Positions 1 through 11,294 of a stretch of DNA of 64,000 nt are shown here, piece after piece. This DNA is from Pleodorina starrii (Eukaryota; Chlorophyta; Chlorophyceae; Chlamydomonadales; Volvocaceae). The notes under the pieces were generated by a model, which worked only from the letters and a program-made list of their open reading frames with translations, searched no databases and was not told the DNA's origin. Within the stretch, counting starts at the first letter, position 1. Every line of letters begins with the position of its first letter. A program made the translations under genes and the position numbers. Location of the stretch: contig BRXU01000001.1 of assembly GCA_030267565.1 (NCBI GenBank), positions 4,092,001-4,156,000 of the forward strand. Direction: 5' to 3'.

Positions 1-450
1 AAGCTTGACAAGTAGGTTTTGTTTGCTCCTAGCGTGCGTATGCGGTGTTATGCGGCACACGCAGTATAAAGAGAGGTTCTCTCGGATGGTTGCCAGCAGG
101 CATGGGGCTCGTTCGTGCTAGACGATGCACTACGTACGTAGGTAGAGAGATGTGTCTCTGTCGCGTCGACTTGCCATGGACACTTCTCGCCCACTTTGCA
201 CAGCCACGCACGGTCCTCCGACTCGGAAACTTGGCGCTAACAATAGCGAATGCAATCTCCTCAAAACTTCTGGCTGCCAAAGCCCAGAGCTAACGAATTG
301 ACGTGTGACAGACGGACGCACGCACAATTATGGGGTCGTACATGACCCATGAAGCTTCGCTTCATAGCCCAGAGCAATTTTGTTGTGGAGGAGGAGGAGT
401 GGCAGAGCGAGTACGATTTGGCCGGGTGGGCCGAGCGTACGGAGCGACAG
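1..450. other. Left edge, no gene; contains a partial repeat copy
   Basis: I see no supported gene. Positions about 165-290 closely match the 3' third of the 404-bp unit that is duplicated at 2042-2852, including the stretch around the shared word cactttgcacagcc. The 10-bp minisatellite therefore sits between a truncated copy on its left and two fuller copies on its right. Short open frames here run through the repeat on both strands and show no recognisable domain. Confidence 0.5.
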
Positions 451-2036
451 TCACACACACTTCCCCCCCCCACACACACACTCATACACACACTCGCATG
501 CACCCACACGCACCCACACGCACTCACACGCACTCACACGCACTCGCGCGCACTCACGCGCAATCGCACACACTCGCATGCACTCACACACACTCACACG
601 CACTCACATGTAGTCTCACGCACTCACACGCACTCACATGCAGTCACATGCACTCGCACGCACTCACACACACTAACACGCACCCACTCGCCTACACACG
701 CACACTCACACGTACTCACACGCACACACACGCACTCGCACAGCACACACTCACAAGCACTCTCACACACTCACACGCATTCACACACACTCACACGCAC
801 TCACACGCACTCACACGCACTCACATGCAGTCACACGCACTCACACGCACTCACACGCACTCACATGCAGTCACACGTACTCACACGCACTCGCATGCAT
901 TCACATGCACTCACATGCAATCACACGCAATCACAGCACCCACACGCACTCACATGCACTCACACGCACTCATGCACTCACATGCAGTCACACGCACGCA
1001 CACACACTCACACGCACTCACACGCACTCACACGCACTCACATGCAGTCACACGCACTCACATGCACTCACATGCACCCACTCGCCTACACACGCACACT
1101 CACACGCATTCACACACACTCACACGCACTCACACGCACTCACATGCAGTCACACGCACTCACACGCACTCACATGCAGTCACACGCACTCACACGTACT
1201 CACACGCACTCACACACACTCACAAGCACTCGCACGCACTCGCACGCACTCGCACGCACTCGCACGCACTCGCACGCAGTGGCACGCACTCGCACGCACT
1301 CACACACACTCACACGCACTCACACGCACTCACATGCACCCACTCGCCTACACACGCACACTCACACGCAGTCACATGCACTCACACGCACTCACATGCA
1401 CTCACTTGCCCTCGCATGCACTCGCACGCACTCACACGCACTCACATGCACCCACTCGCCTACACACGCACACTCACACGCACTCACATGCACTTTCACA
1501 CACTCACAAGCACTCACACACACTAACACACACTCACACGCAATCACACGCACTCACACACACTCACACGCACTCGCTCACATGCAATCACACGCCTTCA
1601 CACGCACTCACATGCAGTCACACGCACTCACAGCACCCACACGCACTCACATGCACTCACACGCACTCATGCACTCACATGCAGTCACACGCACACACAC
1701 ACACTCACACGCACTCGCATGCACTCGCACGCACTCGCACTCGCACTCGCACGCACTCACACGCACTCACATGCACCCACTCGCCTACACATGCACACTC
1801 ACACGCATTCACATGCACTCACACGTACTCACATGCACTCACTTGCACTCGCACGCACTCGAACGCACTTATACGCACTCACACGCACTCACACTCACTC
1901 ACACGCAATCACACGCATTTACACGCATTCACACGCACCCACATGCAGTCACACGCACTCATATGCACTCACATGCACCCACTCGCCGCGCACTCACGCA
2001 CACTCACATTCACTCACACACACTCGCACACACACA
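451..2036. repeat. 10-bp minisatellite, CGCACTCACA type
   Basis: About 1.6 kb of a degenerate 10-bp repeat with core cgcactcaca. Common variants are atgcactcac, cactcgcacg and atgcagtcac. A longer phrase containing cccactcgcctacac recurs near 685, 1078, 1340, 1455, 1785 and 1978, so blocks of several hundred bases were themselves duplicated. Strand composition is extremely skewed (almost no G outside cg and tg steps). All three plus frames stay open and give His/Thr/Ser-rich translations, as expected of a repeat without stop triplets. I do not call a gene. Confidence 0.95.
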
Positions 2037-2041
2037 GACCT

Positions 2042-2852
2042 GGTGCAGAACTATGTCTTCCCGGTAGTTGTACTCTTGTCCCAGCCGCTTGCTTCCCGTC
2101 TCGTAATTTGCATACTTCTATTCTATATGGTGTTTGCTTTCTATATCGTGTGTTCGTAGGTCGCCATTACTTGGTTCGCACGAGTCGGGTCGACGGTCTC
2201 GCGAGTCCACTTCAAAAAGCCTATTCCCACCCAGAATTTCATGTCATATGATACCTATAAAACGGTTTCATGAACGGCGAACTTTCGGTCCCTTTTGCGG
2301 CGCGCGCTGCATAGCCGACTTGCCAAGGACACTTGTCGCCCACTTTGCACAGCCGCGCACGCTCCTCCGACTCGGAAAATTGGCGCTAACACTAGCGCAT
2401 GCAATGTTCTGAAAATTTCAGGCTGCCAAAGCCCAGAGCGCACCAGGTGCAGAACTATGTCTTCCCGGTTGTTGTACTCTTTTCCCACCCGCTTGCTTTC
2501 CGGCTCGTAATTTGCATCCTTTCATTCTTTATGCTTTTTGCTTTACAATTCTGTTGTTCTTAGGTCGAGTAACTTGGTTTGCACGAGTCGGGTCCACGGT
2601 CGCGCGAGTCCACTTTTGCAAGCGCGCCTCTTTCCCACCCAGAATTTCACGTCATATGATACCTATAAAACTGTCTTATGAACGGATTATTTTCGGGGCC
2701 TTCTGCCTGCGCGCGATGCATAATCGACTTGCCATGGACACTTGTCGCCCACTTTGCACAGCCGCGCACGCTCCTCCGACTCCGAAAATTGGCGCCAACA
2801 ATAGCGAATGCAATCTCCTGAAAACTTCTGACTGCCAAAGCCCAGAGCGCAC
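2042..2852. repeat. 404-bp unit in tandem, two copies
   Basis: Two head-to-tail copies start at 2042 and 2446 with the shared word ggtgcagaactatgtcttcc and run to about 2850. They have diverged by scattered substitutions and small indels. Each copy holds a TATA-like word (tgatacctataaaac, near 2248 and 2657) about 60-80 bases before a conserved block ending at gctgccaaagcccagagc. A third, truncated copy lies at 165-290. No coding capacity is convincing; the unit could be a promoter-proximal fragment or part of a transposon. Confidence 0.85.
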
Positions 2853-2904
2853 TACTTGCCCTGTGACGGCGGACGGATCACTGACGCACAATTATGGGGT
2901 CGTA

Positions 2905-3067
2905 TCCCTCCGCAATCCTCGATTGCTCCGGGAATCCCTCCGCATTCTTCGATTGCCCCGGGAATCCCTCCGCATTCTTCGATTGCCCCGGGAATCCCTC
3001 CGCAATCTTCGATTGCTCCGGGAATTATGGGGTCGTATCCCTCCGCAATCTTCGATTGCTCCGGGAA
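2905..3067. repeat. 30-bp tandem repeat, five units
   Basis: Four contiguous 30-bp units begin at 2905, 2935, 2965 and 2995, and a fifth at 3038 follows the spacer ttatggggtcgta. The unit begins tccctccgca and ends gctccggga. The word attatggggtcgta precedes both the first and the fifth unit, so the block also repeats at a higher order. The same motif occurs inverted at 8061-8114. Confidence 0.9.
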
Positions 3068-3124
3068 CATTTCAGTCGGGGTAAGGCCTCCGCTTCTCTA
3101 GCTACGCTAGACGCTCCGGCGAAA

Positions 3125-3165
3125 GGGCAGGGCCCCCCTGGGCGCTTCACGCTGGGGCCCCGCCC
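3125..3165. repeat. GC-rich hairpin repeat (family copy 1 of 3)
   Basis: A 41-bp imperfect inverted repeat whose arms are of the type gggcggggcccc and ggggccccgccc, with the centre ctgggcgcttc, followed by an A run. Near-identical copies occur at 27240-27280 and 47190-47229, always followed by an A run. It can fold into a strong stem. It may be a dispersed mini-element or a conserved end of a larger repeat. Confidence 0.75.
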
Positions 3166-3192
3166 AAAAAAACGAAAAGGATTGGCAACAGG

Positions 3193-5274
3193 CTAACGGT
3201 GACATAAGCAGCTACCTATGAGAAGTGTGCAACTTAGGGTGCAAATTGAACCAGGTACGGAAGCGGGCACTAGCCTACCTGGGGGAGGGCTTGGCGGTGG
3301 CGATGGTGGCGATGGTGGCGGCTGTGGCGGCCGTGGCGAAGGTGGCGACGGTGGCGGCGATGGCGGCGGTGGCGGCGATGGCGGCAGTGGCGGCGATGGC
3401 GATGGTGGCGGCGATGGCAGCGGTGGCGATGGTGGTGGCGATGGCGGCAGTGGCGATGGTGGTTGCGGCGATGGTGGTTGCGGCGATGGTGGTTGCGGCG
3501 ATGGTGGTTGCGGCGATGGTGGTTGCGGCGATGGTGGTTGCGGCGATGGTGGTTGCGGCGATGGTGGTTGCGGCGATGGTGGTTGCGGCGATGGTGGTTG
3601 CGGTGATGGTGGTGGCGGCGATGGTGGTTGCGGCGGCGATGGTGGTTGCGGCGGCGATGGTGGTTGCGGCGGCGATGGTGGTTGCGGCGGCGATGGTGGT
3701 TGAGGCGATGGTGGTTGAGGCGATGGTGGTTGCGGCGATGGTGGTTGCGGCGATGGTGGTTGCGGCGATGGTGGTTGCGGCGGCGATGGTGGTTGCGGCG
3801 GTGATGGTGGTTGCGGCGGTGATGGTGGTTGCGGCGATGGTGGTTGCGGCGATGGTGGTTGCGGCGATGGTGGTTGCGGCGATGGTGGTTGCGGCGATGG
3901 TGGTTGCGGCGGCGATGGTGGTTGCGGCGGCGATGGTGGTTGTGGCGGCGATGGTGGTTGCGGCGGCGATGGTGGTTGCGGCGGCGATGGCGGTTGCGGC
4001 GGTGATGGTGGTTGCGGCGGCGATGGTGGTTGCGGCGGCGATGGTGGTTGCGGCGATGGTGGTTGCGGCGATGGTGGTTGCGGCGATGGTGGTTGCGGCG
4101 ATGGTGGTTGCGGCGATGGTGGTTGCGGCGATGGTGGTTGCGGCGATGGTGGTTGCGGCGATGGTGGTTGCGGCGATGGTGGTTGCGGCGATGGTGGTTC
4201 CGGCGGTGATGGTGGTAGCGGCGGCGATGGTGGTTGCGGCGGCGATGGTGGTTGCGGCGGCGATGGTGGTTGCGGCGGCGATGGTGGTTGCGGCGATGGT
4301 GGTTGCGGCGATGGTGGTTGCGGCGATGGCGGCAGTGGCGATGGTGGTTGCGGCGATGGTGGTAGCGGCGATGGTGGTAGCGGCGATGGTGGTAGCGGCG
4401 ATGGTGGTTGCGGCGATGGTGGTTGCGGCGGCGATGGTGGTTGCGGCGGCGATGGTGGTTCCGGCGGCGATGGTGGTTGCGGCGGCGATGGTGGTTGCGG
4501 CGGTGATGGTGGTTGCGGCGGCGATGGTGGTTGCGGTGGCGATGGTGGCGACGGTGGCGATGGTGGTTCCGGCGGTGATGGTGGCGACGGTGGCGATGGT
4601 GGTTCCGGCGGCGATGGTGGCGACGGTGGCGATGGTGGTTCCGGCGGCGATGGTGGTTGTGGCGGTGATGGTGGTTGCGGCGGCGATGGTGGTTGCGGCG
4701 GTGATGGTGGTTGCGGCGGCGATGGTGGCGACGGTGGCGATGGTGGTTCCGGCGGCGATGGTGGTTGTGGCGGTGATGGTGGTTGCGGCGGCGATGGTGG
4801 TTGCGGCGGTGATGGTGGTTGCGGCGGCGATGGTGGCGATGGTGGCGATGGTGGTTCCGGCGGTGATGGTGGCGACGGTGGCGATGGTGGTTCCGGCGGC
4901 GATGGTGGCGACGGTGGCGATGGTGGTTGCGGCGATGGTGGCGACGGTGGTGATGGTGGTTCCGGCGGTGATGGTGGCGACGGTGGTGATGGTGGTTCCG
5001 GCGGCGATGGTGGCGACGGTGGCGATGGTGGTTCCGGCGGTGATGGCGGCGACGGTGGCGATGGTGGTTCCGGCGGTGATGGCGGCGACGGTGGCGATGG
5101 TGGTTCCGGCGGCGATGGTGGCGACGGTGGTGATGGTGGTTCCGGCGGTGATGGCGGCGACGGTGGCGATGGTGGTTCCGGCGATGGTGGCGACGGTGGC
5201 GATGGTGGTTCCGGCGGTGATGGTGGCGACGGCGGTGACGAGAGCGATGCTGGTGAGGGCAACGACAAGCACAT
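3193..5274 (-). CDS. Possible Pro/Ser-rich (HRGP-like) ORF over a 12-15 bp repeat
   Basis: From an ATG at 5274 the minus strand is open for about 693 codons. Nearly all are [22 protein letters not shown] or PQPPSP blocks, with a short non-repetitive tail (about 25 residues) that contains several Cys. Such Ser-Pro/poly-Pro rods are typical of algal hydroxyproline-rich wall glycoproteins (pherophorin and extensin types). Against a real gene: the N-terminus ([13 protein letters not shown]) has no clear signal peptide, no globular domain is attached, and repeat units in multiples of three keep other frames open too (plus frames give Met-Val-Val-Ala runs). It may be one exon, or simply a GGCGATGGTGGTTGC-type minisatellite. 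Confidence 0.3.
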   Translation of the reverse strand: MCLSLPSPASLSSPPSPPSPPEPPSPPSPPSPEPPSPPSPPSPPEPPSPPSPPSPPEPPSPPSPPSPPEPPSPPSPPSPPEPPSPPSPPSPPEPPSPPSPPSPPEPPSPPSPPSPQPPSPPSPPSPPEPPSPPSPPSPPEPPSPPSPPSPPQPPSPPQPPSPPQPPSPPQPPSPPEPPSPPSPPSPPQPPSPPQPPSPPQPPSPPQPPSPPEPPSPPSPPSPPEPPSPPSPPSPPEPPSPPSPPSPPQPPSPPQPPSPPQPPSPPQPPSPPEPPSPPQPPSPPQPPSPQPPSPLPPSPLPPSPLPPSPQPPSPLPPSPQPPSPQPPSPQPPSPPQPPSPPQPPSPPQPPSPPLPPSPPEPPSPQPPSPQPPSPQPPSPQPPSPQPPSPQPPSPQPPSPQPPSPQPPSPQPPSPPQPPSPPQPPSPPQPPSPPQPPSPPQPPSPPQPPSPPQPPSPPQPPSPQPPSPQPPSPQPPSPQPPSPQPPSPPQPPSPPQPPSPPQPPSPQPPSPQPPSPQPPSPQPPSPQPPSPPQPPSPPQPPSPPQPPSPPQPPSPPPPSPQPPSPQPPSPQPPSPQPPSPQPPSPQPPSPQPPSPQPPSPQPPSPQPPSPLPPSPPPSPPLPSPPPSPSPPLPPSPPPPPSPPPSPPSPRPPQPPPSPPSPPPSPPPGRLVPASVPGSICTLSCTLLIGSCLCHR
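3290..5240. repeat. GGCGATGGTGGTTGC minisatellite
   Basis: About 1.95 kb of 12- and 15-bp units (ggcgatggtggttgc, ggcggcgatggtggttgc and variants). The right part (about 4540-5235) has a longer combined unit containing gatggtggcgacggtggc. Strand composition is strongly skewed, with G and T almost exclusive on the plus strand. This DNA underlies the Pro/Ser-rich minus-strand ORF. Confidence 0.95.
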
Positions 5275-6602
5275 ACAACAGCCAACACAAATATTACGCG
5301 TCAAGAGGAAGTGATGTATGACGGGAAGTGAGAAGGGTATTGCGCTGCGGTTTAGATGGCTTGCGGCGCTGCAGGAAGGTACGTAGACGGGGTCAGAGGA
5401 GGCAATATTCGTGAATGGGCATGTTGAGGCGGGAGAGTCAGCGCAAAAGTTGTGTTGTCATAGCTGTATAAGTTCGCCTAGGAGCTCGTCCCCGCGTGGA
5501 ATTCTTACTTTACTGTTGTCTGATGAGGCATGAGCAAGCATAAATTGCTCCAGATATGTACGCGTAAGAAACGTTCGCTTTGGCTGTCGGTTACCACGGA
5601 TTAATTTATTAGAGGAGCTGGATAACAGCTACATAGTGCGACCACGGAGATTTGCCAGTTACTGGCAGGCGACGCCCGTAACCTTCGCTGTTACTGGCTG
5701 GACAGCCGAAAGGGTAACCCTCAGGAGGACTGCCATAGGGAGCTCCAAGCGCATAAAAAGCACGCAGCAGAAGGCAACGATCGCGAGGCCGTCTGCCGTG
5801 AGGGGGGGTGCGCGGGCCCGACCTGCATGTTTGCAAGTGCGCCTGCCTTTCTGAGGCCCAGAGCCATATGCCCAGGAAACGCGCACTAATTTTACCGCCG
5901 ACCCGACATACAACGCCTTTATTTCGCCTGCCATACCCATTATCTACACACCTTGCACTTGCGCCGCCGTCATTCCGAGCGCCAGTAAGATGACAAATAC
6001 AGCGATCGCCCTTTTCATACTGCTCCAGCAATTTCCGTGGTTCCGAAATGCCTTTCGCCTGTTGTTCTGGCCCATGGCTCGGGCCGATGGATGCTGTGCA
6101 CTATGCCCAGCTAAGCTGCCTGTGTATAGATCAACGCGATTTGTTTATAGATAAAAACGAGGTCTATAGACACACGCTTGAGATAAAAAGTCACAGCGTT
6201 GCCAGAAAAGAAACGCCTGCTGGCGCGGCGGAACTGTAGGAGTGAAATAATGTTGCGGGCGTCGCCGACGTCATATATGAAGAGGGTAAATTGTCTGTCA
6301 AATCGCTAGGATTTCTAGATTTTATTGGTGGGCTGACACGTTGCAGTACGTAGCAGTACACGAAGTCCGGGGCAACGTTGGATGGATTTCGATGCCAGCT
6401 ATTTCATTATAACACGGTTCGGAGAGTCAATTGAGGCTTAGTAATAGTAAATCTACATTACACGTTACAGGGTTAAACTTTACAGGATTCCACGTGGTGA
6501 GCTTGGGTCGAAGGCGTATAAAAACGCTCGTCCTTCCATGGGATAATTAAGGGGACCGTCGGGTTCCATTATGGGCAACGACACTCACAGGCCTCGCCCT
6601 TA
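5241..6602. other. No supported feature
   Basis: Only short open frames without recognisable domains occur here. Composition is ordinary for the window. I see no transposon end, RNA gene or repeat longer than a few tens of bases. Confidence 0.5.
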
Positions 6603-7294
6603 CAGGGGGATTCCACTGAGTCGCTTGTTTGTTTGACCCGACAAAAATAACAGGCGTGTGACGCCTCTCGCGTGGCTCTCGCTAAGCGCAGCCCGCAGTC
6701 GTCTGCGCCGCTTAGTGGGTTGGCCAGGGGCCGTGGAGGGTGCCCCTGGCTGGCGCGAGTGAGGGAGCGAGGCGCGCGCGGCGGGACAGACGGACGTAGC
6801 CGCGCGCCCGCCCCTGCGCTGTGTCTCGGCCCGGTCAGGGCCCCCGGTGCTCGTCCTGCCTCAGGACGAGTCGCCGACAGTGTAACACCCGTTAACAAGA
6901 AAAAAATAACAGGCGCATAACAACGATAACAAAAGGCCGCTTCCACACAGAACCCCGAAACCACTTTTGATAGCCTTCTATAGCGCCTTACCGAGCCCAT
7001 TTTCTCATCCCATTTATGTTTTAAATACACATGTTGGCGTTTTACGCGCATGGCTGTCCAGTCGTCGGGCAGCAGCCCCTTGCAGCCCGCAAGGGCCGCT
7101 GCATAGTGTTTCCATTGGAGCCTTTCGTTCTTCGCCTTCCCTTCGCCTTCGCGCAACTTATCTTCATTTTTATTACTTTTTGTAAATACGTATTGAAGTG
7201 CGCCAACGAGTGCGTTGAAAGCCGACGCCCCGAGCGAGACTTTTTGAACTCGGCCCTAACAAGGCCTAACAAACAACTCAGTGGAATCCGCCTC
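6603..7294. mobile_element. MITE with TTA target duplication (PIF/Harbinger-like)
   Basis: Imperfect terminal inverted repeats face each other: cagggggattccactgagt from 6603, and gaggcggattccactgagt read inward from 7294 on the minus strand. TTA flanks both ends (6600-6602 and 7295-7297). A 3-bp TWA target duplication is characteristic of PIF/Harbinger elements. The 692-bp interior has no transposase-like ORF, so this would be a non-autonomous derivative. The interior holds a perfect hairpin around 6852-6872 (ctcgtcctg / caggacgag) and two direct copies of aaaaataacaggcg near 6646 and 6902. Confidence 0.6.
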
Positions 7295-7297
7295 TTA

Positions 7298-9330
7298 ACA
7301 TCGTATTGGATTGATATACCCGTGACATGGGCAGTTTCGGCCGGTGGTGTTACAAGCTTCAGCGAGCTCGTACAGTCCAGATAAACCCAAAGGCTCATGA
7401 AACGCCTTGCAAAAGCAGACCTGCTAAAAAGAAATATTACCCTGGCATTGCTAAAAAGTCAAAACATTCTCACGCACAGAGGTCAAGCAAATGTGCCGTC
7501 CAAAGTGACAGCGACAGCAAGACTAGGTTGCTAAGGCTGTGTTCACATGTGAGCGAATCCGGGTGGATTCGTGCGAAGCCGACCTTGGATTGGTGCCAAT
7601 CCGGGTCGAATCCCAAGCCGGGTCTGGGGGGGCCGATTGGGCCGGTTTCGCCTGGAATCGCCTGGATTGGATTGGAAACAACGTCTTTCAAAGAACCAAT
7701 TCTCAGATCTGCGTCTAAAACGTCAAATTGTTCTAATGTAATAAATAAGTTTACAAAGCGCGAGCCGAATTTTTACTGGTACTTTCCGCCGCGATGCATG
7801 TACAAGCCTGGTGATGAAATATTTCATAGTGGATAAAGATATGAACTAATCTTTAAGCCGCCGAAGCATTGTACTTGCCGTGGTGGTGTTGCAATCTATC
7901 GCCTATCAGTCAACAAGCGACTCCTGTCGCTAGAAAGTCATTTTCCTATCAACACGACATATACGCAGCGTACTGGAATAAGCGGCAGTGCCGTCGAAAC
8001 CTTTTTACTTTTCACTGAGAGCATTTGTTGTACTATGCCACTTCGTCACATAGTCCTGTATTCCCGGTTCCCGGAGCAATCGTTCCCGGAGCAATCGTAG
8101 ATTGCGGAGGGATTGCATACCCCAAAAAAAATCCGATGTCACAAAACGCACTCGTCTTTTGCGACTTCTGGCCACCGAAATTTCTAGGAATCAGCATTCT
8201 ATATTATTGATGGCTGCCTCCGTGTCGGAGAGCCAGGCACGCCCACGTCGCAGCCATTCAAAGGCTCCATGGACGAGCGACCCACCGACGCGCGACCAGA
8301 ACGTCTCCAAGGACGTTGTTCAATTGCAGTCAATGCCGAATTGTAAACAACGTGCATTGCACGATGCGGCGCGACCTCAGGCGCCGGTCGCAATACATTC
8401 ACAAACGGATAGCGACCTGAGAGGGTAACTTCAGTAAATGTGTACGCCGGCACATAAACAAACATGACATGGAATTATGTTGCATATGAAAGTTTGACAA
8501 AAGCTCAGTATCAGATAGGTCGCAGCCGGCAGCGGTTGCAACATGTTCAATGGCCGTAAGCGAAACGGCATACAATCAGTACTACTGACATCCCGCTAGG
8601 GCATGCTATAAGCGCGGCTTCACCGATGGGGTGTCGGTGGTACGACGACGCTTATGATGACGCTCATGACAGCGAAACGCCAAGCATCCGGTGCCAAACT
8701 GCATTCGGACAAAGCAGACGCCTGCGACAACATTTAGTATAGTGGCAAACTGGGGCCCAGGGCGTACAGTGCTCGTCACACTCATCCTCGGAGCTATGTC
8801 GCACCTGTTGTCAATGAGCGGGACCATGCGGCTTCTGGAAACGAGGCAACACAACACCTTGCCACGCCTCAACATCGCTAGTCGGAATGACTGAGCCGCG
8901 CGCCAGTCGTTGTCGAATGCCACATCGGAGAGACCGGCAGCAGCCAGCGGGAGGCAGAAGGACCGCTTAATAGTAAGCACGCGCAGCCGCTCAGGAGGCA
9001 CTCGAGGGCTTACTGGGCCTAGGGCGGGACCAAACAAGGAAGGCATGCCACCCCCGGCAAGGTACGCCAACCCCTCCAGCAGGAAGTCGAGGACCGTTGC
9101 CAAACACCGAGATGGGAAGACAAGGCTTGGGCCTGCGGCTGCCGGGCAACAGCCCCACACGTCAAGTAACAGAGCCACTGCCCCCGGACACCAAAGTTGA
9201 AGGCTCGGCCCGCGCGGGCCAGGTCAGTCAGCACGACGAGCCTGGGCTTACGGGAAGGACAGGGGTCTCAGGCCAAGGCCACGGGAAGCGGCAAGCGACA
9301 TGGGACATGGATACCGCCACACACAGGTCG
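7298..9330. other. Unassigned region
   Basis: No gene is supported. A word like gtgttcacatgtgag near 7541 resembles acatgtgaaca words near 40146 and 40206, which may mark ends of a short DNA transposon family; I could not pair the ends. The inverted 30-bp motif at 8061-8114 is listed separately. Open frames up to about 190 codons overlap on both strands and show no family features. Confidence 0.4.
8061..8114. repeat. Inverted copies of the 30-bp repeat of 2905-3067
   Basis: The sequence contains ttcccggagcaatcg twice, then tagattgcggaggga. Read on the minus strand this gives the tccctccgca...gattgctccgggaa unit seen at 2905-3067, in one nearly complete and one to two partial copies. Confidence 0.75.
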
Positions 9331-9339
9331 TTCACAACT

Positions 9340-10320
9340 GTGCACCGTGCACCCACACCTTGAGGGCAAGTTGCACGTGGGACCGGTTCCAACGGGGAGG
9401 GGTGGTGTGTGCCACGGGTACGGCAGCGGGGGGCCCATCTCGTGCAGGGCCGGGTTCGGGGGGAAAGGGTGGTGCGCACCGGGGGGGCTGTAGGCGGGGT
9501 GCATCACGCACGGAATAGGGCACAAGGCAGAAAGGGGAAGCGACACGCACCGCGGGGTCGGCCGAAGAGGGGCACATCATGCGCGAGACCAGGTACCAAG
9601 GGACCGGGGGGGGGGGCGGCGCACGCAGCTGAGGCATGGTGCGCCACGTGCGGATCGAGTCCATGGGGAAACGGGAAAGGGTGGTGCACGCCGCTCGGAC
9701 AGCAGGAGGGGACGCATGGCGTGCGGCATTGGAGTACAGGGTGGGAAAGGAGGAGGGTGGTGTGCGCCACTGGGGTTGCCAGGAGGGGTGCATCGAGTGT
9801 GAGACCGAATACCGTATACGGAGAAGGGCGGCGACGTGCACCACGGGGAGGGTGCACCACGCGAGAGACCGAGCCAAGGGGAAAGGGGGGCGGCGCGCAC
9901 CGTGGGGTCTGCAGGGGAGGGGTGCACCACGCACGGGACCGGGCACAAAGGAAGTGGGCTTCGCGCACCTCAGGCAGTGAGTGCATGGCAAAGAGGAAAG
10001 GGACGGCACGCGTCGCTGAATCAGCAGAGAGGTGCCGCGTCACACGAGGGTCCGGGCCCAAGGGAGAAGACACAGCACTCGCAGTAGGTCGGTCAGTCAG
10101 GGTGCACCGTGCGGCCGAGAAGGGACAAGCGGCTTCGAGGGGTACGGGGTGGGGCTCACAGCACACCGAAAAACCCAATACGGGCCAAATGGGGACGGCT
10201 AGCATATTTATGGGCCGGCAGGGCAGCCAGCACTCACCACAAAGGGCGAGCACGCAGAGGGGGAGGCAACTGTACGGGGCACCGGCACCCCATTTCCTGA
10301 GCGACACGCTGCACCCCTGG
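9340..10320. repeat. Diverged relative of the 1075-bp satellite
   Basis: This GC-rich block matches part of the 1075-bp unit in the array at 47891-64000. About 9840-10020 aligns with unit positions corresponding to 48175-48350 (shared order gaaccgagcc-type word, gggcggcgcgc, ggtctgca, accgggcac, ggcaaag, gggacggcac). About 10090-10310 aligns with 48450-48670 (shared ggggtacggggtgggg, gcacaccga, gggccaaa, ggacggctag, gagcgacacg). About 9340-9840 carries further divergent 65-80 bp sub-repeats of the same motif (agggtggtgc...cacgcacggga). Long open frames on both strands result from biased composition, not from a recognisable protein. Confidence 0.65.
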
Positions 10321-11294
10321 AGCTGGACCTTACGGTGGGCAAGGCTTGCGCGGCCGCGGACTCCCTTACGCGCGGGGGGGGGGCGGATTCCCTTGGGATT
10401 TGTGGGAGCGGGGATTGCGGCCGTGACACCGGCGTGGATGCCCTCTCGCGCCGGGGGTGCCCCCGGGGCCCGGGATACTTCCTGTTCAGTCATGCCACGG
10501 GGCGGTTGCTCTTGGGGCCTGCTTGCCCCAAGTGTTGGCCCTGGTGTTGCTTGTTGGCCTCTCGCCTTCCCCGTCCTTGTAACATCCCTCGCAGACGACA
10601 ACAACGCACTGCAGGCCACACCCAACACGTGCAAACCCCCGACCCGTCTCCTGCCGTACCCCCCACCCATCGCCCGGCGCGACCGTTTCAAATTGCTCCG
10701 GGCAGTGTTGCCGCAGGCAACACGTGTCATGTACTGGACGGGAAAACAGCAGTCTGACGTCATATTTAGCTTAATTAGCTCCGAAGCTGCCAGGGCTGCG
10801 GCCGCGGCTTTTAGAGCCTCTTAATAGAGGCGAATGCGAATGGTACAAGAACCACGACAGCGGCATATAGCCATAACGGGGAAAGGACTTGGCCGGAAAG
10901 GGCCATTGAATGACCGCAAAGTTTCTGACATATGTGTACATCTGCTGCCCGCGATACATACGTAGGCGCCGTTTCCCCGTTATCACACTCCTCAAGTAAA
11001 GTCGCACCACCGGAGTTAAGAGCAGCACCGCGGCCTTGTGCCGAAAGACCAGTGTCCCTTGAGGGGGAAAGGGCTCCCAAACTCCCGCAGTACGGTCTTC
11101 CGCAAACACGTGCTAACCTGACCCTCTGATAACTAAACACCTACATATCAAAATTTGTATGGGCCGAATATCACCTGCGGCTGAGGCTAAGCTTCGCTCG
11201 TTGAAAGTGCCGCCCGCGTTGAATTACCTCTGAAAAGCCACGCACTCTCACAAAGGCTGCCGCTGATGCCGGTCCTTCCGACGCGACCGCGCAG
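10321..11294. other. No supported feature
   Basis: I find no domain-bearing ORF and no clear repeat. The right part (from about 11160) may be decayed Helitron sequence downstream of the truncated Rep fragment, but I see no matching motif. Confidence 0.4.

Noticed and set aside
330..2251. Long His/Thr/Ser ORFs (up to 572 codons) over the 10-bp minisatellite
   Set aside because: All three plus frames are open because the repeat lacks stop triplets; no other coding evidence.
9336..10824. 400-470-codon ORFs on both strands at 9.4-10.8 kb
   Set aside because: Composition-driven open frames in a diverged satellite; they overlap each other and show no family.
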